A DNA stretch of 64,000 nucleotides, taken from Liquidambar formosana. Lineage: Eukaryota > Streptophyta > Magnoliopsida > Saxifragales > Altingiaceae. The stretch lies in NCBI GenBank assembly GCA_039720395.1, contig CM077828.1:15059764-15123763 (forward strand), read 5' to 3'. Numbering within the stretch: the first letter of the stretch is position 1; each line of letters opens with the position of its first letter. The translations under genes and the position numbers were made by a program. Below the pieces are notes generated by a model, which had not been told where the DNA came from, did not search any database, and was given only the letters and a program-made list of their open reading frames with translations. Below are positions 34,820 through 45,305 of this stretch, piece after piece.

Positions 34820-36030
34820 TCTATATACTATATATATAATGGAGGAAATGAGCCCTAGTGATGCCATGTGTCAAATTTATAAATTTTCATTTTTTTTTTC
34901 TAATCACATGCTGAACAGTAGAACATGTTGGAGAAAAAAAGCAAATATTACATTTTAGTGTCCCTTTTCTAACCTAATACCAAAAAAGGGATAATGTCTA
35001 TCAACTTACTATAAATTAACTGTCTACTTACCTCAAAATAACTATCAATCTTCTTTGTTTTGTATTTTCACTCAAAAGTAATTTCCCAAAAAATAAGTTA
35101 CTTTGTGACTTTTGAGGAAATTACTTTTTTAGTGATCACTTTCCAACTTAATATCAAAGAAAGAATATTATCTGCCAACTTGCTACAAATCAACTGTATA
35201 TGTGATTCAAAAGGACTACTAATTTTTTTTGTTTGGTATTAAGTTGGGAAATGATCACCAAAAGTTAATTTCTCTAGGTAATTTCTCCATTTTTTTATTT
35301 TTTTTATTTTTTATTTTTTGGTTTTCACTGCTCTTTTTTCACGCGGTATAAGTATATTGGCGCTTGATGTATACTACATATCTCTTTGTTTTCATGTGGG
35401 AGAATTGGAAAACCTACACTGTACAATGTTCAATCCAAACTTAGTAAATTGTATCATATTATTTTCGTTTTCTTTTTGCCTATTCATCTTCTCTCCCAAA
35501 AATTGAACATATGAAAATAAAAATATTTATAATTAGAAAAAATGACAAATAGAGACAATGATAATTAAAAAAGACAACGCAATGTACCGGAATACATACT
35601 AAGCATATCAAAACCATGATCATGGGATGGACTAGGCTCTAAAGAGTCTTAATCTTTTTCCACCAAATACCATAACGTGTCACTTCCTTCAATTTTCTAC
35701 AAGCTTCCACCATTAAATTATTTTTTTTCTAAATAATTTATCCTTTTTTGGAAGTGTACATAAATTTTGTGTAATATATTACGCTAACATTACACCAAAT
35801 ACATTTTTTTCGCAAGGTTTCACCATTAAAGTAATTTATTTTTGTATATATCTTTAAAATTTAATTGACATATTATTTTAACAAATGCATTTTTCTATTT
35901 TAGAAAATAAATATTCTGCTATAATTTTAATTTTCTAATAATATCAGTTTTATAAATAAATCTATGCATCGCACGGGTTTTGAAACTAATATATATATAA
36001 ATCTGTGCATTGCACGGGTTTGGAAACTAG
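34820..36030 (+). mobile_element. Helitron-like element with duplicated 3' terminus (~1.2 kb)
   Basis: The start TCTATATACTATATATATAA at 34820 follows an A and is a common plant Helitron 5' form. The end is CTAG at 36027-36030 followed by T, with the hairpin word CTGTGCATTGCACGGG just before. A second, nearly identical end lies 41 bp upstream (CTATGCATCGCACGGG then CTAA, 35962-35989). The interior holds two copies of the hAT-MITE core sequence (34905-35290). No Rep/helicase. Segment B lacks it. Confidence 0.6.
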
Positions 36031-36344
36031 TGTGTGTGTATATATATATATAGATATATATATATTCTATGGTTGTCTTTTTGTTTTGCCCAACTTAATG
36101 CTTAGAATCGTTTTTGTTGCAATGATGATTTTCCACTCATCTTTAGTTCCACCATTTTTACAGTTGATCGATGTAAATTCTCAAAATTTCTTGTAGCCAG
36201 AACAGTCCACCCTCCAGACATTCATGTCATCTTATACAAATTTGTGCGTACACATTATGTGCCACTCTCAATGCAATTCTAGCATTGTGCAACTATTATG
36301 CTTAATTGGGTTAATTTTGTTCATTTATTTGGTTGGAAACCAAA

Positions 36345-36651
36345 ACAGAACTGTTTGGTTGTCCAATTCGAAATTAAAAATTTCAAAAAAATTTACATAA
36401 GGTAGAAAGTATAAATCTATCATCTCGAATTAGAATATTTTAAAATGTTATGGTTATTACTATAGTTAATGTTGTAAAATCAATTTTAAGGAATTCATAA
36501 AATACCACTATTTTGAATCGTCTCTTTTATTTGTGATGATAACTATTATTTTCTTGAGTTCGTTAATTCAAGATGATGAAGTATTCCTTGAATACTATGT
36601 AAAATTTCTTAAATTGTTTAATTTCAAATTGGATAACCAAACAGGCCCTAA
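36345..36651. mobile_element. TIR MITE (CTGTTTGGTT type)
   Basis: Inverted ends AGAACTGTTTGGTTGTCCAA and TTGGATAACCAAACAGGCCC with AATTTCRAATT next to both. No coding. It sits just left of where homology to segment B resumes. Confidence 0.6.
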
Positions 36652-36714
36652 GACTTTTAAACCAAAGACTATTTTGTTCATGTATCTTAAGGAATGAATT
36701 CTGTCAACAAGGGC

Positions 36715-37005
36715 AGTTGAACCAAGGCTGGCCATCTCCAGGATTAGAGGTCAATAATGGTTTCAAGGCTGGCCATCTCCAAGTTTTAGAGAAGACGCTC
36801 AAAGTAAACGCAATCTGACCATGGGTGCAAAGGGATATATCCACACGTCAGATCAAGAATAAGAACATTGAAGAGAGAAACTTATATGGTCCATGATATG
36901 TTATATGGGCCTAACACTACTGGATTTGGTTAGGACCATTCTAGGAAGAATGTGGTTGCTGAAAATTCTGTTTGGGATGCACATGTGGTTACTTGGATTT
37001 ATTTG
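36715..37005 (+). pseudogene. Myb/SANT-like domain pseudogene, segment A copy
   Basis: Encodes broken parts of the plant Myb/SANT-like (Myb_DNA-bind_3 type) domain: NGFKAGHLQ near 36755-36785, the helix around RSDQEXXTL, then TTGFG/VVAEN near 36915-36970 and WDAHVVTW at ~36975-37000. The N-terminal KKW-EED-LV part, kept in the segment B copy, is missing, and stops interrupt the rest. It is the paralogue of 48930-49290. Confidence 0.6.
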
Positions 37006-37209
37006 TTCATTATTTTGTATATATGTGCTAATGTACAACATTTTTATTATTATTAGTCTAATATTATATTAACTTGCATTTTAAATACATATTTAATGAG
37101 TTATAGGGGTTTCAATTTCCCTACTAATCAGTTTCGATTTCCTATTAAAAACAACATAACCATAATTTTTTTTCAAACTAACTGTTAGTGAATTGATTTA
37201 TTTAAAAAC

Positions 37210-37487
37210 TACTCACTCCATCCTACAAAGATAAGCCAAATTTGACAAAACAAGCAGTTAAGAAAAGTCATTATTATCTTAACTTTCCATTTATTAAATT
37301 CCATCTTTTCAAAAATACCCTCTCTTACATGGTATTGGGTTTTGTGTTGGGAGTAATCATTGAAATAATAAGGTATAATATAGGAAAGTTGAAAAAAAAA
37401 ACTTGTAGTTTGACTTTTCAAAATGGACAAATATTTAAGACACAAAATGTAACAAAAATAGCTTATCTTTGTAGGACAGATGGAGTA
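37210..37487. mobile_element. Stowaway-like MITE with empty site in segment B
   Basis: TA then CTCACTCCATCCTACAAAG, ending CTTTGTAGGACAGATGGAG then TA. Segment B reads AAAACTAAATAACAGTT at the same point with no insertion (~49570), showing a single TA target. Confidence 0.85.
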
Positions 37488-37705
37488 GATAATAGTTTAG
37501 GAGTGGATCAAGTCTGATCTAGTTTTTAAGATTCCCAAATAAGCCCTCATTTTAGAATTAAGATTACAAGTGAACTAAGCCGTTTGTAAACAAGTTTGGT
37601 AAGGGCTTGTTCAAGCTCATTCGTTTATTAAAAGAGTTAAGTCAAGCAAACCAAATATCGGCTCAGCTCAACTCATAATTAACAAGCTCCGCTTGAGAAC
37701 TTTTC

Positions 37706-38956
37706 ATTTTTTTTTTTTTGGTAAATCCAAAAAAAGAACTAAAAGCATCAAAGAGGAACAAAGAATCCCAACTAGGTTGGCACCCAAAGCACTCACCATC
37801 ATCTGCCTTCAACTCCAAATTTTATTGAGAAAAAAAAAATGAAGAAGAAGAAAGAAAGAAAATTAAAGTAAATAAGTAAGCATACAAGGAGATAAGGAAA
37901 CAAAAACCAAACTGTCTGGTCTTAGTGGTTTAAAACGCCACAATCCAACTCACATAGGAAGAGTCTCCAACAAAAAGGAAACCAGTTTCAAAAAAGAGCT
38001 TAAGAAACAAATCTATAAAAAGGAAGCCCCAACATATCTCTAGCAAGCTCAGAAAAAACAACACCAGAATCTGCATGCCACCAAGTAAGATCAGTAAAAT
38101 TGAAAGCCAAATTAGCTATTTTGTCTGTAACAGAGTTACCTTCTCTGTAAATATGAGAAAAAACCACTTTCATCTTCTTTCTTTTTTTTTTTTTGGATAA
38201 GTGAGATATATATTCCAAAAGAAAGGCCAATGAGCCAAATATACAAGAAACCAAACAGGCCAACCTAAAGGCCACCATTACAGAAAAAACCTCTCATCAA
38301 ACAGATCCCAATAAGCTCAACAAAAGAAGAGCTTACTGGACTGTGTTAAAGAGATAAAGAAATAAAAAGAAACCCCACTTTCATCTTCTTAATGAGAGAA
38401 AGTCAGTTTCACCATTCATTTAACAAGAGCCAAGGAGGCTTAAATGTATAATTCTGCAAGGAGGAAATAACAGTCGAGAAATCACTTTCAATTCATAAAC
38501 TATGCCAACCTTTCTCCCAAGCAAAAGAAACTTCAAGAATCACACCCTTGAGTTCAACAAAAAATGCAGTCTGAATACTCAAACGAAGCCCAAAAAAACC
38601 TTTCACAAAACCCCGATAGTTTCTTAAACCTCCACCACTAGCAGCAATGCTAGGATTTCCCTTAGATAAGCCATCAGTATTAACCTTAATCCAATCAGCT
38701 ATAGGGGGATGCCAAAATACAGGAATGACTTTAGTGGACCTTCGAGGAATACCCTTTAAATGCAAACTATGTAAAATCTGAACGTCTAAAATAGAGTTGC
38801 CCATTGGAGCTTTAATAAGCAAGCCACCTTCTCTAATCCAAGCCATTACAGTGCCAATAGCCCTTTGAACAGAAATGACAAAATTATTAAATTTTACATC
38901 ATTTCTAGACTTCCAGATAATCCAGAGAATGCTCATTACAGCAAGAAGCCAAATCT
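37706..38956 (-). mobile_element. 5'-truncated LINE, RNase H part only
   Basis: Minus strand, T tract at 37708-37720. From high to low: IWLLAVMSILWIIWKSRND (38880-38960), WIKVNTDGLSKGNPSIAASG (RNase H first strands, with its Asp), FFVELKGVILEVSFAWEKGW (38500-38570), and after the nested insertion VVFSHIYREGNSVTDKIANL and the C-terminal DMLGLPFYRF (38000-38170). Segment B has an uninterrupted sequence here (CTTGAGATTAAATAATCAAG, ~49768-49787). The frame is interrupted by the 195-bp insertion and by stops. Confidence 0.8.
38180..38374 (-). mobile_element. LINE 3'-end fragment nested in the LINE (195 bp)
   Basis: Flanked by a 16-bp direct duplication CCACTTTCATCTTCTT (38164-38179 and 38375-38390) with a T tract at the left, the signature of target-primed reverse transcription. 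The body resembles a plant LINE 3' UTR. It splits the RNase H reading frame of the host LINE. Confidence 0.8.
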
Positions 38957-39014
38957 GAGATAAAGTAATCAAGCTTTGAAAACAAATCAAGCTCAACATT
39001 CCAAAATTTATCAC

Positions 39015-39944
39015 AACTCACCCTCGAACAGAAATGTTTGCTAGAGCAACCCTTCACATTTCAGGAAGTAGAGCAAGCAATATTCCAAAATGGTGGTCTT
39101 AAAGCGCCCCATTCGGATGGTACACCATGTATTTTTTCTACCAATCTTTTTAGGACTTAGTGATTGGGGCTACCCTTTCCTTTTTGTCATCAGGCTCCCA
39201 AAAAAACCCATTCCTGAATGTCCTCTATGATTTTAGACTCATTAGTCTTTGTAATGTCTCTTACAAAATTATCTCCAAAATTCTCATCAATGGGTTGAAG
39301 TCGTGTAGGGAGTCGAGTCGCTTATTACTCCTTTTCAAAATGCCTATGTGGGTGGCTACCTCATTTCCAATAATATCATCATCACTCATGAGGTGGTAGA
39401 AGTCATTAGAAAACGGGAAGAAAAGGAAAGGGTTTCTTGGTGCATTGAAGCTTATGATCGCATTTCTTCGACTTTTATTCAGTGTATCCTTCAAAACATG
39501 GGTTTTCGTGAGCATTCAATTCATTTAATTTTACTATAATATTTCCGCAGTTTCATACCAAATTCTTGTTCATGGATCACCCACTCAACCCACCCTTCAT
39601 TTTTCCCAAAAGTGATTTACGACAAGACATCCCTCATCTCCCAACTTTTTCCTTTCCTGTATGAATGCAGTATCTCTTCTGCTTTGTAAAGCTAAAGTTG
39701 ATGAAGGGAAATGCTTGTTAATCCCACACTTTTCCCTACATTTTGGCACTTTATTCTACTTTGAGAGAATAAGAGGGTAAAGATGTAGGTCCCATTGATA
39801 GGGTTAAGCCATAAAAATTGAAACAAATTTTATTTTCTCATAATAGGGCAAAGTGTAGGGCTAACTAGCATTTTCTGTAAATAAATTATGTTGCAGTATT
39901 AAGATTGCTCGTCATACTCTACCCGGCCATTTTATATGGGTACC

Positions 39945-39950
<6 letters not shown>
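39015..39950 (+). pseudogene. LINE reverse transcriptase relic, segment A copy
   Basis: Plus strand, frames shifting: LTLEQKCLLEQPF (39010-39050), LISLCNVSYKIISKILING (39240-39296, RT finger), FQNAYVGGYLISNNIIITHEVVEVIRK (39335-39415), ILQNMGFREHSI (39490-39525), QILVHGSPT and SDLRQDIPHL (39560-39640; from the V-N-G and RGLRQGDPLSP motifs, degraded). It lacks the YADD region. The paralogue is 50160-52410. A MITE interrupts it at ~39708. Confidence 0.7.
39708..39880. mobile_element. TIR MITE (~173 bp), only in segment A
   Basis: Inverted ends GGAAATGCTTGTTAATCCC and GGGCTAACTAGCATTTTC, followed inward by CACACTTTTCCCT and AGGGCAAAGTGT. Segment B joins AAGCTGAAGAAGATAAATTATG at the same place. 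Confidence 0.7.
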
Positions 39951-39984
<34 letters not shown>

Positions 39985-40131
39985 ATGATGATCAAGTAAG
40001 CACGTGCTAATATAACTTTTATCAACACCCGCATTGGAGGTTATACTTCGTGCATTAGTAGATTACGGGGTATATTGGGTTAATGCACAGGGTACAACCT
40101 CCTATGTATGGTACTGATATAACTTATATCT
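39951..40131. mobile_element. (TA)n-flanked MITE (Micron-like), left end intact
   Basis: TA tract to 39982, then GGATGATGATCAAGTAAGCA and the family body (GAGGTTATACTTCGTGCATT, GGGTACAACCTCC). The right end merges with the foldback that follows. Confidence 0.6.
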
Positions 40132-40910
40132 TTCAATATCTTTTTATGTAAATTATATTTCGCCAATACAATAGTTAGATTAAATACTCTATTTATGCAC
40201 ATCATGTATGTCAAATTTCAAGTAAATCGGATATCATAAAACGTTTGATCTGTAAACTTACATTTATTTTTATAAATAAAATAATAATTTAGGATATTTT
40301 ATGAATGACATAACTCTTAATATCTGATTTACTTGAAATTTAGCATGCATGACGTACATGAATAGAGTATTTAATCCAACGATTAGATTGGCGAAATATT
40401 ATTCTTACAAAAAGATATTGAGATAGGCTATTGTGATCAAATAAAGTACTCTAAGCCCCCCACTAAATTTACATTTTTAAGGATTTTATGAATAATATAA
40501 TAGGTTTCTATGAAAACTATTCACGAGTCTACTAGAAAACCTAATTTCGAATAACTTTGTATATCGAATAAAATTTTTCCAAAATTTATCGTTTAAGTGG
40601 AGATTTTGCCTATTTATCATGTAATATTTTGTAAAAATGAAACAGAAATTGTAAATGGCCAAAAACTCCACTTTAATGACAAATTTTGGAAAAATTATCC
40701 TTTAAAAAGTTGTTTAAAATGATGTTTTTTAGTGAATCATGCGAATAATTTTCCTAGAAACTTTCATATTTTTCATTAAACCTTAAAAATGTAAATTAAG
40801 TGAAGGGCTTAAAGTACTTTATGCGATGAAAATAGTCATCCTCAAAGATAGTAAAAGGTGTAAGAGTAAAAAGTTTTACACCGAGTGTAAATGGTTTCCT
40901 TCTCTATATA
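40132..40910. mobile_element. Two nested foldback (hairpin) elements
   Basis: 40136-40270 pairs with 40290-40430 (for example CAAATTTCAAGTAAATCGG against GATTTACTTGAAATTTAGC). 40433-40620 pairs with 40640-40845 (for example ACATTTTTAAGGATTTTATG against ATTAAACCTTAAAAATGTA). The terminal GTAAAAAGTTTTACACCGAG at 40867-40890 matches the end of the foldback at 62365-62780, so the 40433-40845 hairpin appears inserted into a first element of that family. Confidence 0.65.
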
Positions 40911-40948
40911 TATTATTATACTCTCTATGTCCCTAATTGGGGTTTGGG

Positions 40949-41103
40949 ATTTGGTGCTATTATAGCACCATACTGTGCGTGATCACAAAGCTGGTATGTT
41001 GCCAACCATGCGATCATACACAGTAAATAGTGCATGATCGCATAGCGGACAACACACTAGCCGTGTGATCACAAACAGCATGGTACTGTTACAGCACTAA
41101 ATC
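40949..41103. mobile_element. Foldback MITE, ~155 bp
   Basis: Inverted ends GATTTGGTGCTATTATAGCA and TGTTACAGCACTAAATC, continuing inward with CACCATACTG against CAGCATGGTA and GTGATCACA on both arms. The interior contains repeated GCGATCAT/GATCGCAT words. Confidence 0.75.
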
Positions 41104-41827
41104 CTTACCCCCTAATTAAAAGGCCTTTTTGATAGGCCACCAAACACTCTAAAAATATGTTAACTGACTTTTAGCTCCCAAAACGCCTTTTGTGACCTCC
41201 CAAACGCCCATAAACTGTCCTTTTTAAAAAAACACGTTTAAGAATAATGCTATTTCATCCACATTCTCTCACCCATCCGAATGTAACAATTTCTCCTTAT
41301 TCTATATTGACCCTCACGTGATTGCTTTCATTTATACATTTTTGATATATGAGGTGTGATAAAGATGGGTGACAAAAGATGAGTGAAATAAAACTTTCTG
41401 TTTTTTAGAAGGAATAACTCCAAAAATAACTATAAAAGAAGAGGCTCTACTTTAAACCCACACCCCACCAAGGGAATCACTAGTTCCTATTCCTTAGCCC
41501 TTAAACATGGTTCGTCAACTTCATTAATTGGGATCTTAATTCTCTAGATATGTGATAGGAAATCTGGTCAAAGTGATACCCTAGCCTCTTGTATATATAG
41601 ACATGGTGATAATATATATAGGTCAGAATCAGTGAACACAAATTTTGAAATAGAATATAGACTCTTAGATCTCGCAAGATTTAAGGGTCTCCACCACACT
41701 GATGTGGAATTTTATTTAATTGCTGTTTTATCTAGTGCTGATATGGCATGGTTATTATTTTTTAAAAAAAAAAAAAAAATTGTTTCCTATTTCTCTCTGT
41801 TCTCCTGTGCTGCGCAGCAATACACTA
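41104..41827. other. AT-rich spacer, no gene recognised
   Basis: Short fragments only: A-tract at 41763-41778 and pyrimidine-rich stretches. The 88-codon plus frame at 41632-41898 crosses into the MULE terminus and is not a gene. Confidence 0.5.
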
Positions 41828-41836
41828 GCGGGATTG

Positions 41837-42696
41837 GAGTCCAAATCTTCTGTCCCCCTTTGTTGTTCCCTTTCTCTGTCACCCTATTAAGCTTGTGACA
41901 TGTGTCCAAACCAGCTATTTATCTTAACGGAGTATAGCAGCCGTCTAAACCGTCGTTTGAGTTTTATTTATTTTATTTATAAATAATGAATATATTAAAC
42001 AATAATAAAATATAAAGGACTTTACATTTGCCGGCCTAATTCTGCAAATCTGAAAGAATTGATCCACCGAAGCCGGCGATTTAACAATGGCAACCGGTGG
42101 GGCTGGTGTCATTCCTCGCTTTCTTCCCATTGTTCATCCATCTCTCTATCTTCTCTGTTTCTCTCAATGTTTCAGATCCAACTTGGGTGTGGGTATTGGA
42201 CGAGTTGGAGGAGAAATTGGAATGGGGCTGCCGGCGAGATGATGGTCTGAACCTGGTGAAGAAGAGGTCTGGACTGAGTTCATGAAGTTCTATCAGTCGT
42301 GGATGAAGGTTGTGAGTTTGGTGTTAAGATGTAGCTTAAAGAAGATGAAGGCAAGGGGCTGGACTGAGACACTGAGTGCATGAAGTTCTTTGCTTGTTCA
42401 TCACTGTCTCTCTCTTTTTTGGATCTTCTTGTGTGTAGTCAATGGAGATTTGTGAGTTTTGTATGGATTTTTGCAGGTTGAAGACGAAGGGCCTTTTGAA
42501 CATTTTTTTTTTTTTTAATGTTTTATTATTGTTATTTATTAAATAATTATCAAAATAAAACGGAGAGTTTGCACCGTCGACTTGCCGTTAATTAGGAGAC
42601 TTGCCGTTAATTAGGAGGTTGGTTCAAACACGTGGCAGAAGCTTAACACGGTGACAGAAAAAAGGGGTAGGAAAAGGAGACAGAAGATTTGGACTC
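41837..42696. mobile_element. MULE (Mutator-like), 860 bp, possible captured sequence
   Basis: Long inverted ends starting GAGTCCAAATCTTCTGTC on both sides, continuing ~70 bp (AAGCTTGTGACATGTG against CACGTGGCAGAAGCTT). The 9-bp duplication GCGGGATTG/ACGGGATTG (41828-41836; 42697-42705) matches 8/9. The GC-richer interior 42040-42480 has a 50-codon ATG frame from 42087 (MATGGAGVIPRF start) that matches nothing I recognise. A 19-bp word ACTTGCCGTTAATTAGGAG is doubled at 42581-42618. Confidence 0.75.
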
Positions 42697-43137
42697 ACGG
42701 GATTGCGGCATCTCAGAAGCTATCTACGGTAGGTAGTAGGCATCAACGTCCGGGGAAATTGGTGAACAAAGATTGAGCTAACCCTAGAAGATTGAATCTA
42801 GAAGACCAGATCCTTTCCTTTGTCACTCAACAAAGGCCGAGTGATGTGTCCATTCTGTTTCGATAGTAATTTGTTGGAAATTTGTAGGTGAATTGTTTTG
42901 TGTCAAATGGATTATTGAGTTGCTGATGGCTTGATAGCCTAGTAGTATTCTTATAATTTGTTGTGTGAGACATTTCAAGTTCAAACCTATGGAAAAGAAA
43001 TTGATACTTTTTTTATTTTTTTATTTTTTGTTTCCAAACGATAGAAAAACATACACTTATGCAGAGTTGAAATCAAAATCTCTGCAAACCCCATAGGCCA
43101 CAACCTATTAGGATGGGACATGCCATTAAACCCAACG

Positions 43138-43739
43138 GCTTTGTTAGTTTGGTACATGGATTACAAAGTTGGATAGGATAAAGTTATTTTTTTCTTTTTG
43201 GATAAGTGATAGGATAAAGTTATTGCATGAAGAAAAAGTTTTTTGTCGTTTTTTTTTAAATGGGAAAGATGATCTGTTAGACATTTTTCTATCATTTTAT
43301 TTCTTTTAAGGTAAATTTCACTTTAGGATCCAAATTAAAGTTTGCGTCAAGTTTCACTTTAGGATTCAAAGTTTAAATTGCGTCAATTCAAAACAGATTT
43401 GATAGAGGTAAAATAGGGTTTTCAAACCCATAAAAGGGCAAAGTAGAAAATAGAGAAAATTATGGCAGCAAGCCCCAAATTGCAACTCAACTAATAATTC
43501 GGGTACTAAATTGACGTAATTTAAACTTTAAACCCTAAAGTACAATTTACCCTTACTTTTAAATGAGGTAGTAATTTAGGATAAAAATATACCACCTCCC
43601 TCGATGGGTTTATTATATCCCGCATATAAAGGATATTAATATCCTACGGATAATAGATCCCTTATTTGAAAATAGTACCAAACACACGAAAATGATATGT
43701 TTGTTATCCTACCTATCCGGTATACCAAACATAGCCTTT
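43138..43739. mobile_element. TIR MITE (GGCTTTGTTWGTTTGG type) hosting a nested MULE MITE
   Basis: Ends GGCTTTGTTAGTTTGGTAC and GTATACCAAACATAGCC are inverted, followed by GGATAGGATAA against TTATCCTACCTATCC. Absent from segment A. A second partial copy of the right tip (AACATAGCCTTTGGTATACC) follows at 43751. Confidence 0.6.
43310..43552. mobile_element. MULE-type MITE nested in 43138-43739
   Basis: Inverted ends GGTAAATTTCACTTTAGGAT and CCTAAAGTACAATTTACC. Near-identical 10-bp flanks TTTCTTTTAA (43300-43309) and TTACTTTTAA (43553-43562). Confidence 0.7.
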
Positions 43740-44032
43740 GGCATGTTATTAACATAGCCTTTGGTATACCAAACTGATATGTGGCATGGTTATTAAAGGG
43801 GAATAAACTCAAAGGCTATCGATTCTCAGAAAATAAAAATAAAAATAAAAACTAAAATGCTAAAAATGGGTTGCTGAGTTTGTGAATCACATGGTTAGTT
43901 GAATAAGTTAAGGATCCGTTGCCCTTTTTTAGGATCAGTATGTGTAGTGTGAGAGATTTCAGGAGAGTGTATAGGAGGTTTGACTCAGATTAGGGGTTTA
44001 ATTCTTTTGGAAACGTTGGTGATTCCCCTTTA

Positions 44033-44190
44033 ATGCTCTTAATATGGGCATTTCATTGCTATTGCTACCTCATGGAGCATGTTTTAGCTCATGCATGGAG
44101 CATATTAATTTTAAAGCTTCATGGGATGCCAATATCCATTGTTATTGATAGAGATCCTGCCTCTGTTTTTTCTGGTGGTCAGTGGGAGTC
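44033..44190 (+). pseudogene. Possible Ty3/Gypsy integrase scrap (shared by both segments)
   Basis: The plus frame reads ILKLHGMPISIVIDRDPASV (44111-44170), like the integrase core stretch HGxPxSIVSDRDxxF that contains one catalytic Asp. Sequence on both sides is not recognisable. The segment A equivalent (PISIVIDRDPS near 26570-26600) is more damaged. No other gypsy domain is adjacent, so this is a small old fragment or chance. Confidence 0.45.
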
Positions 44191-45305
44191 CCAGAAGACT
44201 AAAACCTGGGGATATGATAGAAACACCCATTACATCAGCAAGAAGAAAGCACTGTAGCCCACTGGGAGGATTATCAAGAACCATAGAGATCCTGCTTTAC
44301 ATGCTCTAAGTCCAGAAAATCAAATTAAACTTCTTCATCTTGCCATCCCTGGGGTTCCATCCTTTCATCTCTTTCCCTTTAATGTAAGATCTCTCTCTCT
44401 TTGTCCTCTCTTTATGTTTATATATATGAGTTTTGATCATGTGCGAGATATTCCAGATATATATATATCCCATACAATCACGGCCATCTATGGACGACTC
44501 ACACATGCATGAATGCGGTTCATAAACGGTTGTGATTGTCTGGCAAATACCATTAGGCTACCATGCCATTAGCTATAAGACTTAAACTACTAAAATTGAA
44601 GAGCTTAATATATTACTTGGGTTGACAGGTTCATTGTCATAGCAACCATGAGATTAATTTTTTTGTGGTAGTAAGCTTGTGGTATTGAGACATCCACCCC
44701 TAATTATAGTGCTAGTGGTAGCAAACACAGTAAGTTAAAGCATGATTTTTTTGGTTGAACGGTTCTGTATTGACCGAAATCTCCATGTTGTTGCTGGAAT
44801 CAGAATAACCTTCTTTGGAATCGTCGCTGCCATCAGCTTTTCAATAGGAGAATTGCAAGCTGCACACTGACTATATAGGAAGAAAAAAAAGGGGATTTCG
44901 GGGGGAGAGGAAAGAAAAATGCATGAGCATGGCTAGAAAAACACTTCTTGTGCCCATACGACCACTGTTCAAAATGTCAAGGCTTTGCGGGTGTGATCAT
45001 CAATCATTGGAATGCTTAGCCTCACTTGCTCGACAGCTGAGTCGTTAAATTCGTGCCTTGAGGAAAAATATTTAAGTTAGATTGTCAGTGTTGGCATAGT
45101 GTTTAATAATGATTAGTTGAGGGTGCAACTTGGGTAGTAATTTTTCATTAAAGGTTATATTCAATTTGTGTTGGGCTTGGGCAAGGGAAAATGCCTTGGG
45201 CATCCCCCCACCCCCACAACTTGATAATCCAAATTCATATATTAGTATATTAATTATTATTAACATTAAACATGATTAAATTTTACATAAAATTAACTTA
45301 AACTT

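Larger units (their letters stand above)
19200..39950 (+). repeat. Segment A of a large direct duplication (partner 42960-52470)
   Basis: Colinear homologous blocks: A 19200-19523 with B 42960-43890; A 26398-26750 with B 43891-44310; A 26920-27065 with B 44355-44525; A 28715-29455 with B 44590-45285; A 30312-31668 with B 45286-47840; A 33365-33960 with B 47855-48875; A 36690-37705 with B 48885-49785; A 38957-39030 with B 49787-49835; A 39015-39950 with B 50385-52470. Order and orientation are kept throughout. Sequence between blocks is mostly copy-specific transposons, annotated separately. Block limits are approximate. Confidence 0.8.
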
